From assembly GCA_947487325.1 (NCBI GenBank), contig CANKWG010000051.1:1-11773 (forward strand): a DNA stretch of 11,773 nucleotides, in the 5' to 3' direction. The DNA is from Oxalobacteraceae bacterium. Its GTDB lineage: Bacteria > Pseudomonadota > Gammaproteobacteria > Burkholderiales > Burkholderiaceae_D. The number at the start of each line of letters is the position of its first letter. Position 1 is the first letter of the stretch. Under the pieces are notes generated by a model, which made no database searches, was not told where the DNA came from, and saw only the letters and a list, made by a program, of their open reading frames with translations. The translations under genes and the position numbers were made by a program. Shown in pieces: positions 1-5,525 of this stretch.

Positions 1-527
1 CCGATGATCAGGGTGGCGCACTACCCCCGGGCGAGAACGGTGAAATCCGGGTTCGCGGCGATGTGGTCATGGCAGGCTACTGGAACAATCCGGAAGCCAG
101 CGCCGCCGCTTTACAGAATGGCTGGCTGAAAACTGGCGATCTGGGACGGATGGATGACCATGGTTTCCTCACGCTGCATGACCGCTCCAAAGACCTGATC
201 ATCTCAGGTGGCGCAAATATCTATCCACGCGAAGTCGAAGAAGTTCTGCTGCGCCATCCACACGTGCAAGAAGTCTCGGTGATCGGGAAACCCGATGCAG
301 AATGGGGCGAAGTGGTGGTTGCCTTTGTGGTGGCAAAACAAGTGACGGTGGCCGAGCTTGATGAATTGTGTCTGGCCCACATTGCCCGCTTCAAACGGCC
401 CAAGCACTATCATTTCATCGACGCGCTACCGAAGAACAATTATGGCAAGGTACTGAAAACCTCGCTGAGGGAAGAGCTGGCACGCTACAATTCCCCATCG
501 AATGTCGAGACTCCTGAAAAATCATGA
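1..527 (+). CDS. Acyl-CoA synthetase / AMP-binding ligase, C-terminal part (5' truncated by window)
   Basis: This is the last 174 codons of an ANL-superfamily adenylating enzyme, which activates a carboxylic acid with ATP and transfers it to CoA in the cytoplasm. The reading frame is open from base 3, so the gene starts outside the window. In order one sees the GE-I-x-VRGD and GYW stretch that ends the large domain, the TGD core motif (NGWLKTGDLG), the hinge segment with DRSKDLIISGG followed by NIYPREVEE, and near the end PKNNYGKVLK, whose first lysine corresponds to the catalytic A10 lysine of the mobile C-terminal domain. All hallmark motifs of the visible part are intact. The fragment resembles medium/long-chain or malonyl-type acyl-CoA ligases, but the acid-binding pocket lies in the missing part, so the substrate cannot be named. 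The stop TGA overlaps the next gene's ATG (ATGA), which suggests translational coupling. Confidence 0.93.
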   Translation, partial: DDQGGALPPGENGEIRVRGDVVMAGYWNNPEASAAALQNGWLKTGDLGRMDDHGFLTLHDRSKDLIISGGANIYPREVEEVLLRHPHVQEVSVIGKPDAEWGEVVVAFVVAKQVTVAELDELCLAHIARFKRPKHYHFIDALPKNNYGKVLKTSLREELARYNSPSNVETPEKS

Positions 528-886
528 AAAAAACACTTTCCACCGTCATCCTGCTTTACGCCAGCCTCACGCAAACGAGCGTTCAGGCACAAGTACCGAC
601 CGCGAACGAGTTGCTGCTGATTCAGCGATCCGTCAACACCAATTGCCTAGCCCGAGGTCAGGGACGCGCACGCATGCTATGTCGCTGTGCCGCGGTTTTG
701 GTCAGCAACAAGCTGGCAACCGAAGGCACGGCGGGATATCAGGAGAACGCCGAACCGATTTTTGAGCAAGCCTTCGAATCCTGCATGAGCAATGAAGATC
801 GTTCGTTCACCACAGAGACCGCCAGGCACTATCAGTCTCAGCCTGCCGTCGAAGAATCCCTGCACAAACCTGCCGCAAAACCCTGA
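524..886 (+). CDS. Small exported protein with four cysteines, function unknown
   Basis: A 120-residue protein that I do not recognise. A Sec signal peptide is clear: MKK, a hydrophobic stretch to about residue 15, and a likely cleavage after VQA at residue 22. The mature part is mostly polar and probably helical. It has four cysteines at 41, 53, 55 and 87, including a CRC pair, an even number that would suit two disulfides in the periplasm. The C-terminal 25 residues are rich in Gln, Glu, Pro and Ala and look disordered. The start codon overlaps the stop of the acyl-CoA ligase by four bases, so it is probably translated by coupling. It lies 22 bases before the SDR gene, an unexpected place for an exported protein. 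That it is expressed and exported is well supported; its role is not. Confidence 0.8.
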   Translation: MKKTLSTVILLYASLTQTSVQAQVPTANELLLIQRSVNTNCLARGQGRARMLCRCAAVLVSNKLATEGTAGYQENAEPIFEQAFESCMSNEDRSFTTETARHYQSQPAVEESLHKPAAKP

Positions 887-908
887 CGATACAGAGGACT
901 AGTTAACC

Positions 909-1676
909 ATGATTGCGCCCTGGGATTTGCAAGGTAAGGTTGCTATCGTCACGGGCGGCAATGGCGGTATCGGCTTAGGCATGGCACAGGGGCTCTCTGC
1001 TGCTGGCGCCACCGTGGTGATTGCAGCACGCAACGCGGATAAAAGCGCGGCTGCCGTTGCATCCATCATCGCCTCAGGCGGCAAGGCTTCGGCGATTGTT
1101 GTTGATGTCACCGATGAAGCGGACTGTCAGGCTATGGTGGCTGCTACGCTCAAAACGCATGGTCGTCTGGACATACTAATCAACAATGCAGGTATCAATA
1201 TTCGCAAGCGACCAGAAGAGTACACCCTCGCCGAGTGGCAGCAGATCTTGCAGACCAACCTGACCAGTGCTTTTATCTGCTCTCAGGCGGCCTATCCTGA
1301 GATGAAACGCGCCTCACAAGGCAAGATCATTAACATCGGTTCGATGATGTCGATTTTCGGTACCGCATTCACCACGCCTTATGCTGCCTCCAAAGGCGGC
1401 ATCGTGCAAATGACGCGCGCACTGGCCAGTGCCTGGGCAGCCGACAACATTCAGGTCAATGCCGTGCTGCCGGGCTGGGTCGATACCGAGCTCACCCAAA
1501 CCGCACGCAAAGATATCGCCGGCCTGCATGAGCGCGTTCTGGCTCGCACGCCGGCGGGTCGCTGGGGTGCCGCCCATGATTTTGCTGGGATTGCCGTCTT
1601 CCTTGCGAGTGCCGCCTCGGATTTCATCACGGGTACGGCCATCCCTGTCGACGGCGGTTACTCGGTGCAAGGCTAG
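909..1676 (+). CDS. SDR-family oxidoreductase (classical short-chain dehydrogenase/reductase)
   Basis: A 255-residue cytoplasmic NAD(P)-dependent oxidoreductase of normal length for a classical SDR. The Rossmann cofactor motif TGGNGGIG is at residues 15-22, NNAG at 92-95, the structural Asn at 117 (LQTNL), the catalytic Ser at about 145 (NIGSMMS), and the YxxxK pair at Tyr158 and Lys162 (PYAASKGG). PGW near 188-190 and the C-terminal GTAIPVDGGY are typical. The residue after the second beta strand is arginine (AARN), which in this family usually favours NADP(H). The overall pattern resembles gluconate 5-dehydrogenase, KduD or 3-oxoacyl-ACP reductase-like SDRs, and the substrate cannot be told from sequence. 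It follows the acyl-CoA ligase and the Cys-containing exported gene on the same strand with short gaps, so these three are probably cotranscribed. Confidence 0.93.
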   Translation: MIAPWDLQGKVAIVTGGNGGIGLGMAQGLSAAGATVVIAARNADKSAAAVASIIASGGKASAIVVDVTDEADCQAMVAATLKTHGRLDILINNAGINIRKRPEEYTLAEWQQILQTNLTSAFICSQAAYPEMKRASQGKIINIGSMMSIFGTAFTTPYAASKGGIVQMTRALASAWAADNIQVNAVLPGWVDTELTQTARKDIAGLHERVLARTPAGRWGAAHDFAGIAVFLASAASDFITGTAIPVDGGYSVQG

Positions 1677-1774
1677 GCTGGGCCGGTCATGGCAAAATAC
1701 GCTTTATCGGGCGCGATGCAACTGGCGCCGCTGGAAGAAATTCAGACAAACCCAACTCACATCCGGGAGAGACC

Positions 1775-2065
1775 ATGAAACAATCCGTAGCTGCCGTCCT
1801 GCTGTTGTCCGCCCTGCTAGCCGGCTGTGGCGGCAATTATCAGATCACGCGTGCCGGCAATGACGGCGCGACCAAGGCAGATTTCGAGCGGGATGAGCGT
1901 GCATGTAATCAGGCCAACTTCTTCGTGCCTGAATCATCCAAGGACAAGAGCGATCAAACAATCCACATGAGCGCTGCGTTTTTGGATTGTATGCGCGACA
2001 AAGGTTGGAATTTCAAGCGCACCGAGCGCAAATTTTCGTGGGTGAAGTCGGTGCAACTGAATTAA
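1775..2065 (+). CDS. Small lipoprotein with a CMxxKGW-type C-terminal half
   Basis: A 96-residue predicted lipoprotein. The signal peptide ends in the lipobox LLAGC with the acylated cysteine at residue 18, so the protein is anchored to the inner or outer membrane; Gly-Gly at +2/+3 does not indicate inner-membrane retention. The mature part contains the pattern DFERDERAC then, about 28 residues on, FLDCMRDKGW. This two-cysteine arrangement is common in small proteobacterial lipoproteins of unknown function, and Cys44 and Cys72 may form a disulfide. A good ribosome binding site (GGGAGA at 1765-1770) lies four bases before the ATG. The 98-base gap after the SDR gene may carry its own promoter, though I see no convincing one. 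No function is proposed. Confidence 0.85.
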   Translation: MKQSVAAVLLLSALLAGCGGNYQITRAGNDGATKADFERDERACNQANFFVPESSKDKSDQTIHMSAAFLDCMRDKGWNFKRTERKFSWVKSVQLN

Positions 2066-2081
2066 CTCGGGATCATCGATC

Positions 2082-2327
2082 GTGAGGTCATTCCTTATTC
2101 GTGTGACGGCGGTGACACTGCTGTCGTCTGTGCTCGGCGCCCTCACCTGCGGCGCCGAGACGATTTCATCTCACGATCAGCGCGATAAACCGCAATCCAC
2201 GACCACGCGATCAAATCCCTACGGCGCGCCTAGGAAAGTGGTCAAGCCGCCCCCACCGCCGCCGGAGACGCTGATTGTTGTACCAGCCACCCCGCCCACT
2301 CAGCAGCCACAAAATCCGCAGCGCTGA
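2082..2327 (+). CDS. Short exported proline-rich protein (GTG start)
   Basis: An 81-residue protein starting with GTG, 16 bases after the stop of the preceding lipoprotein. The first ~25 residues form a plausible signal peptide (MRSFLIR, a hydrophobic core, then LTCGA-ET). Cys23 is not in a proper lipobox because the residue before it is Thr, so a soluble periplasmic or loosely attached product is more likely. The mature part is low in hydrophobic residues, contains six consecutive prolines at 56-61 followed by further Pro/Thr/Gln, and is almost certainly disordered, perhaps a cell-wall-spanning or binding tail. I recognise no family. The short length, GTG start and biased composition leave some doubt, but the signal peptide and its position in a run of small envelope genes support it. 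Confidence 0.6.
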   Translation: MRSFLIRVTAVTLLSSVLGALTCGAETISSHDQRDKPQSTTTRSNPYGAPRKVVKPPPPPPETLIVVPATPPTQQPQNPQR

Positions 2328-2337
2328 ACAGCGCCCC

Positions 2338-2583
2338 GTGAGGCGCATCGCACGAGCTCTTCTTACAGGAGCGCTTGCGGTCAACCTGCTGAGCAGTTGC
2401 GTGATCCGTGAACTCGCGAGCGATGAGCCCGGCCTAGTGTACAGCTACAGTAGTTTGGATTTTTCAGGAAAGGTCTGGCAGCGAGCGCAGCAGCATTGCA
2501 AGCGCAGTGGAAAGAAAGTCATCCACCAAAGCACGGATTGTGTTGTCTGGTTGCGGTGTGTGAGTCGATTTAGCTGCGAGTGA
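2338..2583 (+). CDS. Small cysteine-rich lipoprotein (GTG start)
   Basis: An 81-residue predicted lipoprotein. I chose GTG at 2338 because it yields a textbook lipoprotein signal: MRRIAR, a hydrophobic core, then LLSSC with the acylated cysteine at residue 21. The frame is open further upstream, but the extra residues do not look like a signal. The mature part has YSSLDFSGKVW and then four cysteines at 54, 68, 74 and 80, the last in the FSCE end. Such 'A..C...G......C......C....F.C' layouts occur in small proteobacterial envelope lipoproteins without known function. The ribosome binding site is weak, and the gene begins 10 bases after the stop of the proline-rich gene, so coupling is likely. 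It is the last gene before a convergent neighbour. Confidence 0.65.
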   Translation: MRRIARALLTGALAVNLLSSCVIRELASDEPGLVYSYSSLDFSGKVWQRAQQHCKRSGKKVIHQSTDCVVWLRCVSRFSCE

Positions 2584-2588
2584 GTCAT

Positions 2589-2615
2589 CGGTAGGCCATC
2601 AAGGGATGGCCTCCG
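2589..2615. terminator. Hairpin between convergent genes, probable terminator
   Basis: An 8-base-pair perfect stem (AGGCCATC at 2593-2600 with GATGGCCT at 2605-2612) closes a four-base AAGG loop. It is extended by three further pairs, CGG (2589-2591) with CCG (2613-2615), across a single bulged T. It lies exactly between the stop of the plus-strand lipoprotein gene and the stop of the minus-strand aminotransferase, where a bidirectional terminator is expected. No run of T follows immediately on either strand, so termination may be weak or Rho-assisted. Confidence 0.5.
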
Positions 2616-2624
2616 ATCACACCA

Positions 2625-3827
2625 TCATTTCATCTGCTTTTTTACAAACTCGGCCATGCGCCGCACGCCTTCGCGTATGGCCTCATCTGATGCGGCATAG
2701 CTCAGACGAATGTGTTGTCCCTCGCCTTCGACACGCTGCCCGAAATGGATGTCGGCCAGCACTGCGACTCCAGCTTCGTTCAGCAAGCGCTTGCGGAATT
2801 CTTCAGAATCGCGACAACCCGTGAGCTGACACGCCTCGGTGACATTAGGCCAAGCATAGAAGGCGCCACCCGGACTCTGACAATGCACACCCGGCACGTC
2901 ATTGAGCAAACCAACGATGAGTTCACGTCGCTGATGGAAGATATCGCGCATACGATTTGCATCATCCTGCGGGCCATTGAGTGCCTGAACCGCTGCCCAT
3001 TGCGTAATCTGTGATGCACAAGATTCAGTATTGGTGATCCACGTCGTGAAATACGGCGCAAGCTTGCGATTGGCGATGTAACCCAGACGCCATCCTGTCA
3101 TCGCGTAAGTCTTCGAGCATCCATCAGAAATAATGGTGCGTTCTTGCATGCCGGGTAGTGAGGCAATGGAAACAAATTCACCGTCATAAATCAGACGACC
3201 ATAAATTTCATCGGCAAAAATCCAGACCTGTGGATGCTTGCGCAGAATCTCGGCGATGGCTTCCATGTCTTTGCGTGGGATGATGCCGCCTGTCGGATTT
3301 TGCGGCGAATTCAAAATCAGCAGTTTGGTGCGTGGTGTGATCTTGTCTGCCAATTCTTGCGGATCAAAACTGAACTGACGCGACTCGCGCAGGAAAATCG
3401 GCACGCCCACAGCGCCATTGGCCTTGATCTGCGATTCGTAAATCGGAAAACCGGGGACCGGATAAATCACTTCATCGCCCGCGCCAAAATCGGTAACAGA
3501 CGCAATGGTGTAGCCAATGAAAGGCTTGGCGCCGGCAGCGATCACTACGTCATCCGGCAGAACCTCAATACCACGGGTGCGGCTGAGTTCTTTGGCCACA
3601 GCGTCACGCAACTCGGCGATACCTGCCGAAGGGGTGTAACCGTGCTTTCCCTCACGTATCGCGCTGACGGCAGCATCCTGAATATGCTGCGGCGTATGAA
3701 AATCAGGTTGCCCGATGCAAAACGAAAGAATATCGCGCCCTTCTCGTATCAGACGGTTGACTTCGGCCAGAACGATGAAGGCATTTTCAGTGCCGAGGCT
3801 CTGGGCACGCTGGCTGACGATGGTCAT
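2625..3827 (-). CDS. Pyridoxal-phosphate-dependent aminotransferase, class I/II
   Basis: A 400-residue cytoplasmic fold-type I aminotransferase of full family length. Visible landmarks are GQPDF near 39-43, the GYTPSAG segment near 63-69, the phosphate-region GAKPF near 99-103, NPTG at 177-180 (cofactor-binding Asn), DEIYG at 206-210 (Asp to pyridine nitrogen, Tyr to the cofactor O3'), SKTYAMTGWRLGY with the Schiff-base lysine Lys239 and phosphate-binding Arg247, and RLSYA with Arg374, which binds the substrate alpha-carboxylate. It groups with the aspartate aminotransferase/AspC-like Igamma proteins; PVPGFPIYES is typical of less characterised members. The amino donor could be aspartate, alanine or an aromatic residue and is not resolved. 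The start is supported by AGGAAA upstream on the minus strand. The 190-base gap upstream (3828-4017) separates it from the Cys-repeat gene on the same strand. Confidence 0.95.
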   Translation of the reverse strand: MTIVSQRAQSLGTENAFIVLAEVNRLIREGRDILSFCIGQPDFHTPQHIQDAAVSAIREGKHGYTPSAGIAELRDAVAKELSRTRGIEVLPDDVVIAAGAKPFIGYTIASVTDFGAGDEVIYPVPGFPIYESQIKANGAVGVPIFLRESRQFSFDPQELADKITPRTKLLILNSPQNPTGGIIPRKDMEAIAEILRKHPQVWIFADEIYGRLIYDGEFVSIASLPGMQERTIISDGCSKTYAMTGWRLGYIANRKLAPYFTTWITNTESCASQITQWAAVQALNGPQDDANRMRDIFHQRRELIVGLLNDVPGVHCQSPGGAFYAWPNVTEACQLTGCRDSEEFRKRLLNEAGVAVLADIHFGQRVEGEGQHIRLSYAASDEAIREGVRRMAEFVKKQMK

Positions 3828-4017
3828 GAGATTTTCCTGTTAATTTGATGTTGTTGTTTTCAGAAACGCCGCCGGGATCGATCGCCTGCGACAAGCGATC
3901 TGAAGGCGCCTATGGAAGGCTCGGATCGTATTTTAGCCGGCCTGCGCAACAAAGGACACGTCAATGAATGAAGGCGCGCAGACAGCTCAGAATAAAGCGC
4001 CGAGATGAATTGTCGCT

Positions 4018-4278
4018 CTACTTGAACACGTCAAAGCAGATAGTCCTGATATCAGCCGATTGAATACTAAAACAATAGCTTTTCTGTTGTTTTACCTGCG
4101 CCAAGCAGAGATTTTTTGAATCAGTATCTTGAATAGAAAAGCAATGGGATTGCTGTTTCATCAGGTTATCAAGGCAGGCTGTTTTTGCCTCGACAGTCTG
4201 GGACTGACTGCACGGCGTATCCTGCGCGTAAGCGCATGTGGCAGCGATCAGCGACAGGAGAAATATCAGTTTACGCAT
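4018..4278 (-). CDS. Small periplasmic protein with 23-residue cysteine repeats, unknown function
   Basis: An 86-residue protein with a clear Sec signal peptide: MRKLIFLLSLIAATCAYA, with cleavage likely before Gln19. The mature part consists of about two and a half copies of a 23-residue repeat. Cysteines fall at 23, 35, 46, 58, 69 and 81, that is with spacings 12, 11, 12, 11, 12. The last two repeats are very alike (CFSIQDTDSKNLC and CFSIQSADIRTIC, joined by a KQQKSY-type linker); the first is more diverged (CSQSQTVEAKTAC, then KQQSH). I infer short helices joined into disulfide-stapled hairpins in the periplasm. Repeats of the general form C-x-x-I-x-D-x-D-x-x-x-x-C occur in exported proteobacterial proteins, but I cannot name a family or function. 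No good ribosome binding site precedes the ATG, and the leader upstream holds an inverted repeat. Confidence 0.8.
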   Translation of the reverse strand: MRKLIFLLSLIAATCAYAQDTPCSQSQTVEAKTACLDNLMKQQSHCFSIQDTDSKNLCLAQVKQQKSYCFSIQSADIRTICFDVFK

Positions 4279-4307
4279 GCGTTTGGAGATTCAAGCTGAC
4301 GCTGTTT

Positions 4308-4357
4308 TTCAAGGCTGACTCGTTAGGGCATCGACCTGCGCCTACTCAAGCCTTGAA
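4308..4357 (-). repeat. Inverted repeat in the leader of the Cys-repeat gene
   Basis: TTCAAGGCT at 4308-4316 and its exact reverse complement AGCCTTGAA at 4349-4357 are separated by 32 bases. A third, nearly identical direct copy of the left arm lies at 4290-4300 (TTCAAGCTGAC against TTCAAGGCTGAC at 4308-4319), 18 bases away. If the candidate promoter at 4383-4411 is right, all of this is transcribed in the 5' leader on the minus strand. Either a hairpin or a multi-site operator would fit; the arms are perfect but short. Confidence 0.4.
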
Positions 4358-4382
4358 CCGACTTTTACATTGACTCAGGTAA

Positions 4383-4411
4383 ATCATTTGCCCTTTGTAA
4401 ATTGCACTCAA
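4383..4411 (-). promoter_or_regulatory. Candidate sigma70 promoter for the Cys-repeat gene
   Basis: Read on the minus strand, TTGAGT (4411-4406) and AATGAT (4388-4383) are separated by exactly 17 bases. Each box matches four of six consensus positions. Transcription would begin near 4376 and give a leader of nearly 100 bases containing the inverted repeat. AT-rich DNA produces such matches by chance, so this is tentative. Confidence 0.25.
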
Positions 4412-4533
4412 TACGGCTCTCATCAACGGCTCGATTACGACAACCCATTATTGCAAAAATAAAAACAGAATGACAAATCTTTCCTGCTTTGCTAGCCATC
4501 ATGGACTGAATCGACACAAAAAGGGGATCTTAA

Positions 4534-4584
4534 ATGATAAGTCTGAAAACATCGGCCACCACCACTAATAAGTTATTTATTTAA
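4534..4584 (+). CDS. Possible 16-residue micro-ORF / leader peptide
   Basis: ATG at 4534 opens a 16-codon frame (MISLKTSATTTNKLFI) ending in TAA at 4582-4584. It is preceded by AAGGGG at 4521-4526, seven bases before the ATG, a better ribosome binding site than that of the next annotated gene. The palindrome 4590-4601 begins five bases after the stop. The layout resembles a leader peptide plus a structured element, but chance is a real alternative for so short a frame, and no codon run hints at a sensed amino acid. Confidence 0.18.
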   Translation: MISLKTSATTTNKLFI

Positions 4585-4589
4585 GAATT

Positions 4590-4601
4590 TCTTGCGCAAG
4601 A
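4590..4601. repeat. 12-base perfect palindrome, possible operator
   Basis: TCTTGCGCAAGA is identical to its own reverse complement. It sits about 100 bases upstream of the RHH-like gene, in AT-rich DNA where GC-centred palindromes stand out. Dimeric regulators, including ribbon-helix-helix proteins such as the one encoded next door, bind sites of this kind. No second copy was noticed in the same intergenic region. Confidence 0.35.
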
Positions 4602-4646
4602 TCGCTATTGAAGCAACAGATATCCGTAGATTTCTGCAAATAAGAC

Positions 4647-4673
4647 TTGAAAAACAGATAAATCGTTTATATT
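4647..4673 (+). promoter_or_regulatory. Candidate promoter for the RHH-like gene
   Basis: TTGAAA at 4647-4652 and TATATT at 4668-4673 resemble sigma70 boxes, but the spacer is only 15 bases against the usual 17. GACTTG at 4644-4649 would give 18. The -10-like box ends 31 bases before the ATG at 4705. The position is right and the boxes are good, but the spacing is poor. Confidence 0.3.
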
Positions 4674-4704
4674 GTTTCTTCTTAATAAAGTTCACTGAGC
4701 AAGC

Positions 4705-5025
4705 ATGGGCGCGAAACCTGCCAAAACCGGTGCCAATAGCAAGACGAGTTCACCAATATCGTCTGCGCAGACTAAGCTGGCCGCGAAGACCAGCAAATCT
4801 GCCAGTCAGAAGGTGGTGCGTGACAGCTTTACGATGCCGACAAAGGAATACGCGAAGATCGCCAAGGTCAAAGATGCCTGCCTGAAAGCGGGATTTCAGA
4901 TCAAGAAAAGCGAACTCCTGAGGATTGGCATTGCACTGATCAGCGACATGGGACCAAAGAAACTGAAATCTGCGCAAGCAAAGTTAGACCCGATTAAAAC
5001 CGGGCGACCAAAAAAGCTGTACTAG
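4705..5025 (+). CDS. Basic RHH-like DNA-binding protein with lysine-rich tail, unnamed
   Basis: A 106-residue, strongly basic cytoplasmic protein. Residues 1-37 are a low-complexity Ala/Lys/Ser/Thr tail reminiscent of histone H1-like tails. Residues about 39-82 fit a ribbon-helix-helix layout: a short strand (RDSFTMP), a helix (EYAKIAKVKDACLKAG), a turn, and a second helix beginning KKSELLRIG, close to the 'SELIREAL' helix of RHH repressors. The C-terminus ends TGRPKK (99-104), similar to an AT-hook core. Proteins with this MP-x-x-EY...KKSELLR region and GRP end are familiar to me from betaproteobacteria as uncharacterised conserved proteins. The DNA-binding role is inferred. No strong ribosome binding site is seen. 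It lies 72 bases upstream of the AdoMet decarboxylase gene on the same strand and could regulate it or itself. Confidence 0.8.
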   Translation: MGAKPAKTGANSKTSSPISSAQTKLAAKTSKSASQKVVRDSFTMPTKEYAKIAKVKDACLKAGFQIKKSELLRIGIALISDMGPKKLKSAQAKLDPIKTGRPKKLY

Positions 5026-5085
5026 AAAAAACCGAAACAAATCTTGCCTCATCGCGGGGCAGACGTTTTCGATTGACGCGACAAT

Positions 5086-5091
5086 AAGGAG
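5086..5091 (+). promoter_or_regulatory. Ribosome binding site of AdoMet decarboxylase
   Basis: AAGGAG lies six bases before the ATG at 5098, one of the best Shine-Dalgarno sequences in the window. It decides between this ATG and the out-of-frame ATG at 5094, which is too close and opens no long frame. Confidence 0.8.
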
Positions 5092-5097
5092 TAATGA

Positions 5098-5490
5098 ATG
5101 CAAGGACTTCATCTGACCGCTGACCTATCGGGCTGCAAAAAAAATCTAGACCTAATGATAGATGTCGAGAGTTTGCGTGCGACCTGCCTGAAACTCGTCA
5201 AAGCGAGTGGACTGACTGCTGTCAACGAAGTTTTTCATGCATTTCCAGGTGTAGACCAAGAAGAGACTGGCGGTATCACGGGCACGGTTCTGCTCGCTGA
5301 ATCACACCTCGCCTTGCACACCTGGCCGGAATTGCAGGCGGTGACGCTAGATGTTTATGTTTGTAACTACTCGACCGACAACACCGAGAAAGCTTCACGG
5401 CTGCTGAACTCGCTGGTGCGACTGTTTGATCCTGACGAAGCCAATCGCCAGAGCCTTGAACGCGGCCAAGTGGGCGTGATCGCGTCCTGA
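5098..5490 (+). CDS. speH: S-adenosylmethionine decarboxylase proenzyme (pyruvoyl, prokaryotic SpeH type)
   Basis: A 130-residue cytoplasmic enzyme that decarboxylates AdoMet to supply the aminopropyl donor for spermidine synthesis. The proenzyme cleaves itself at Glu68-Ser69 within LLAESHLALHTWPE, turning Ser69 into the pyruvoyl cofactor and giving a ~68-residue beta chain and a ~62-residue alpha chain. His74 and Cys89 (DVYVC) keep the +5 and +20 spacing from the serine seen for Ser63/His68/Cys83 in the Thermotoga maritima enzyme, so all three key residues are present. The N-terminal HLTADLSGC is also typical. Length is normal for the short class 1B form, which works as a dimer of processed units. 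No spermidine synthase or other polyamine gene is in the window. The symbol speD is also used for this family. Confidence 0.95.
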   Translation: MQGLHLTADLSGCKKNLDLMIDVESLRATCLKLVKASGLTAVNEVFHAFPGVDQEETGGITGTVLLAESHLALHTWPELQAVTLDVYVCNYSTDNTEKASRLLNSLVRLFDPDEANRQSLERGQVGVIAS

Positions 5491-5525
5491 CATTGCGTTT
5501 TTAAAAGTTGAAGCTAGAGAATTCC

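Larger units (their letters stand above)
4279..4704. other. AT-rich divergent intergenic region
   Basis: A 426-base gap between the divergently transcribed Cys-repeat gene (minus) and the RHH-like gene (plus). Bases from about 4380 to 4700 are clearly more AT-rich than the flanking genes. It holds a 9-base inverted repeat (4308-4357), a 12-base palindrome (4590-4601), a candidate promoter on each strand, and a possible 16-codon micro-ORF (4534-4584). No longer reading frame in it looks protein-like. It could also encode a small RNA, which cannot be judged by eye. Confidence 0.7.

Noticed and set aside
1429..1863. 144-codon plus-strand frame overlapping the SDR and the next lipoprotein gene
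   Set aside because: It lies out of frame over the conserved C-terminal half of the SDR, has a random-looking Ser/Arg/Pro-rich composition, and runs through the real lipoprotein signal peptide.
3234..3848. 204-codon plus-strand frame antisense to the aminotransferase
   Set aside because: It is entirely antisense to a gene with all catalytic motifs intact, and its translation shows no domain or signal; it is a codon-bias shadow.
3880..3900. Inverted repeat GATCGC...GCGATC upstream of the aminotransferase
   Set aside because: Only six pairs around a nine-base loop, with no T run, about 55 bases before the start codon; too weak to call an operator or terminator.
3964..4008. 14-codon ATG frame preceded by AAAGGA between the aminotransferase and Cys-repeat genes
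   Set aside because: It is very short, on the opposite strand to both neighbours, with no promoter or downstream gene to control; chance is the simplest explanation.
4592..4885. 97-codon plus-strand frame starting in the intergenic region
   Set aside because: It starts with a non-ATG codon inside the palindrome, has no ribosome binding site, and becomes Arg/Pro-rich where it overlaps the RHH-like gene in another frame.
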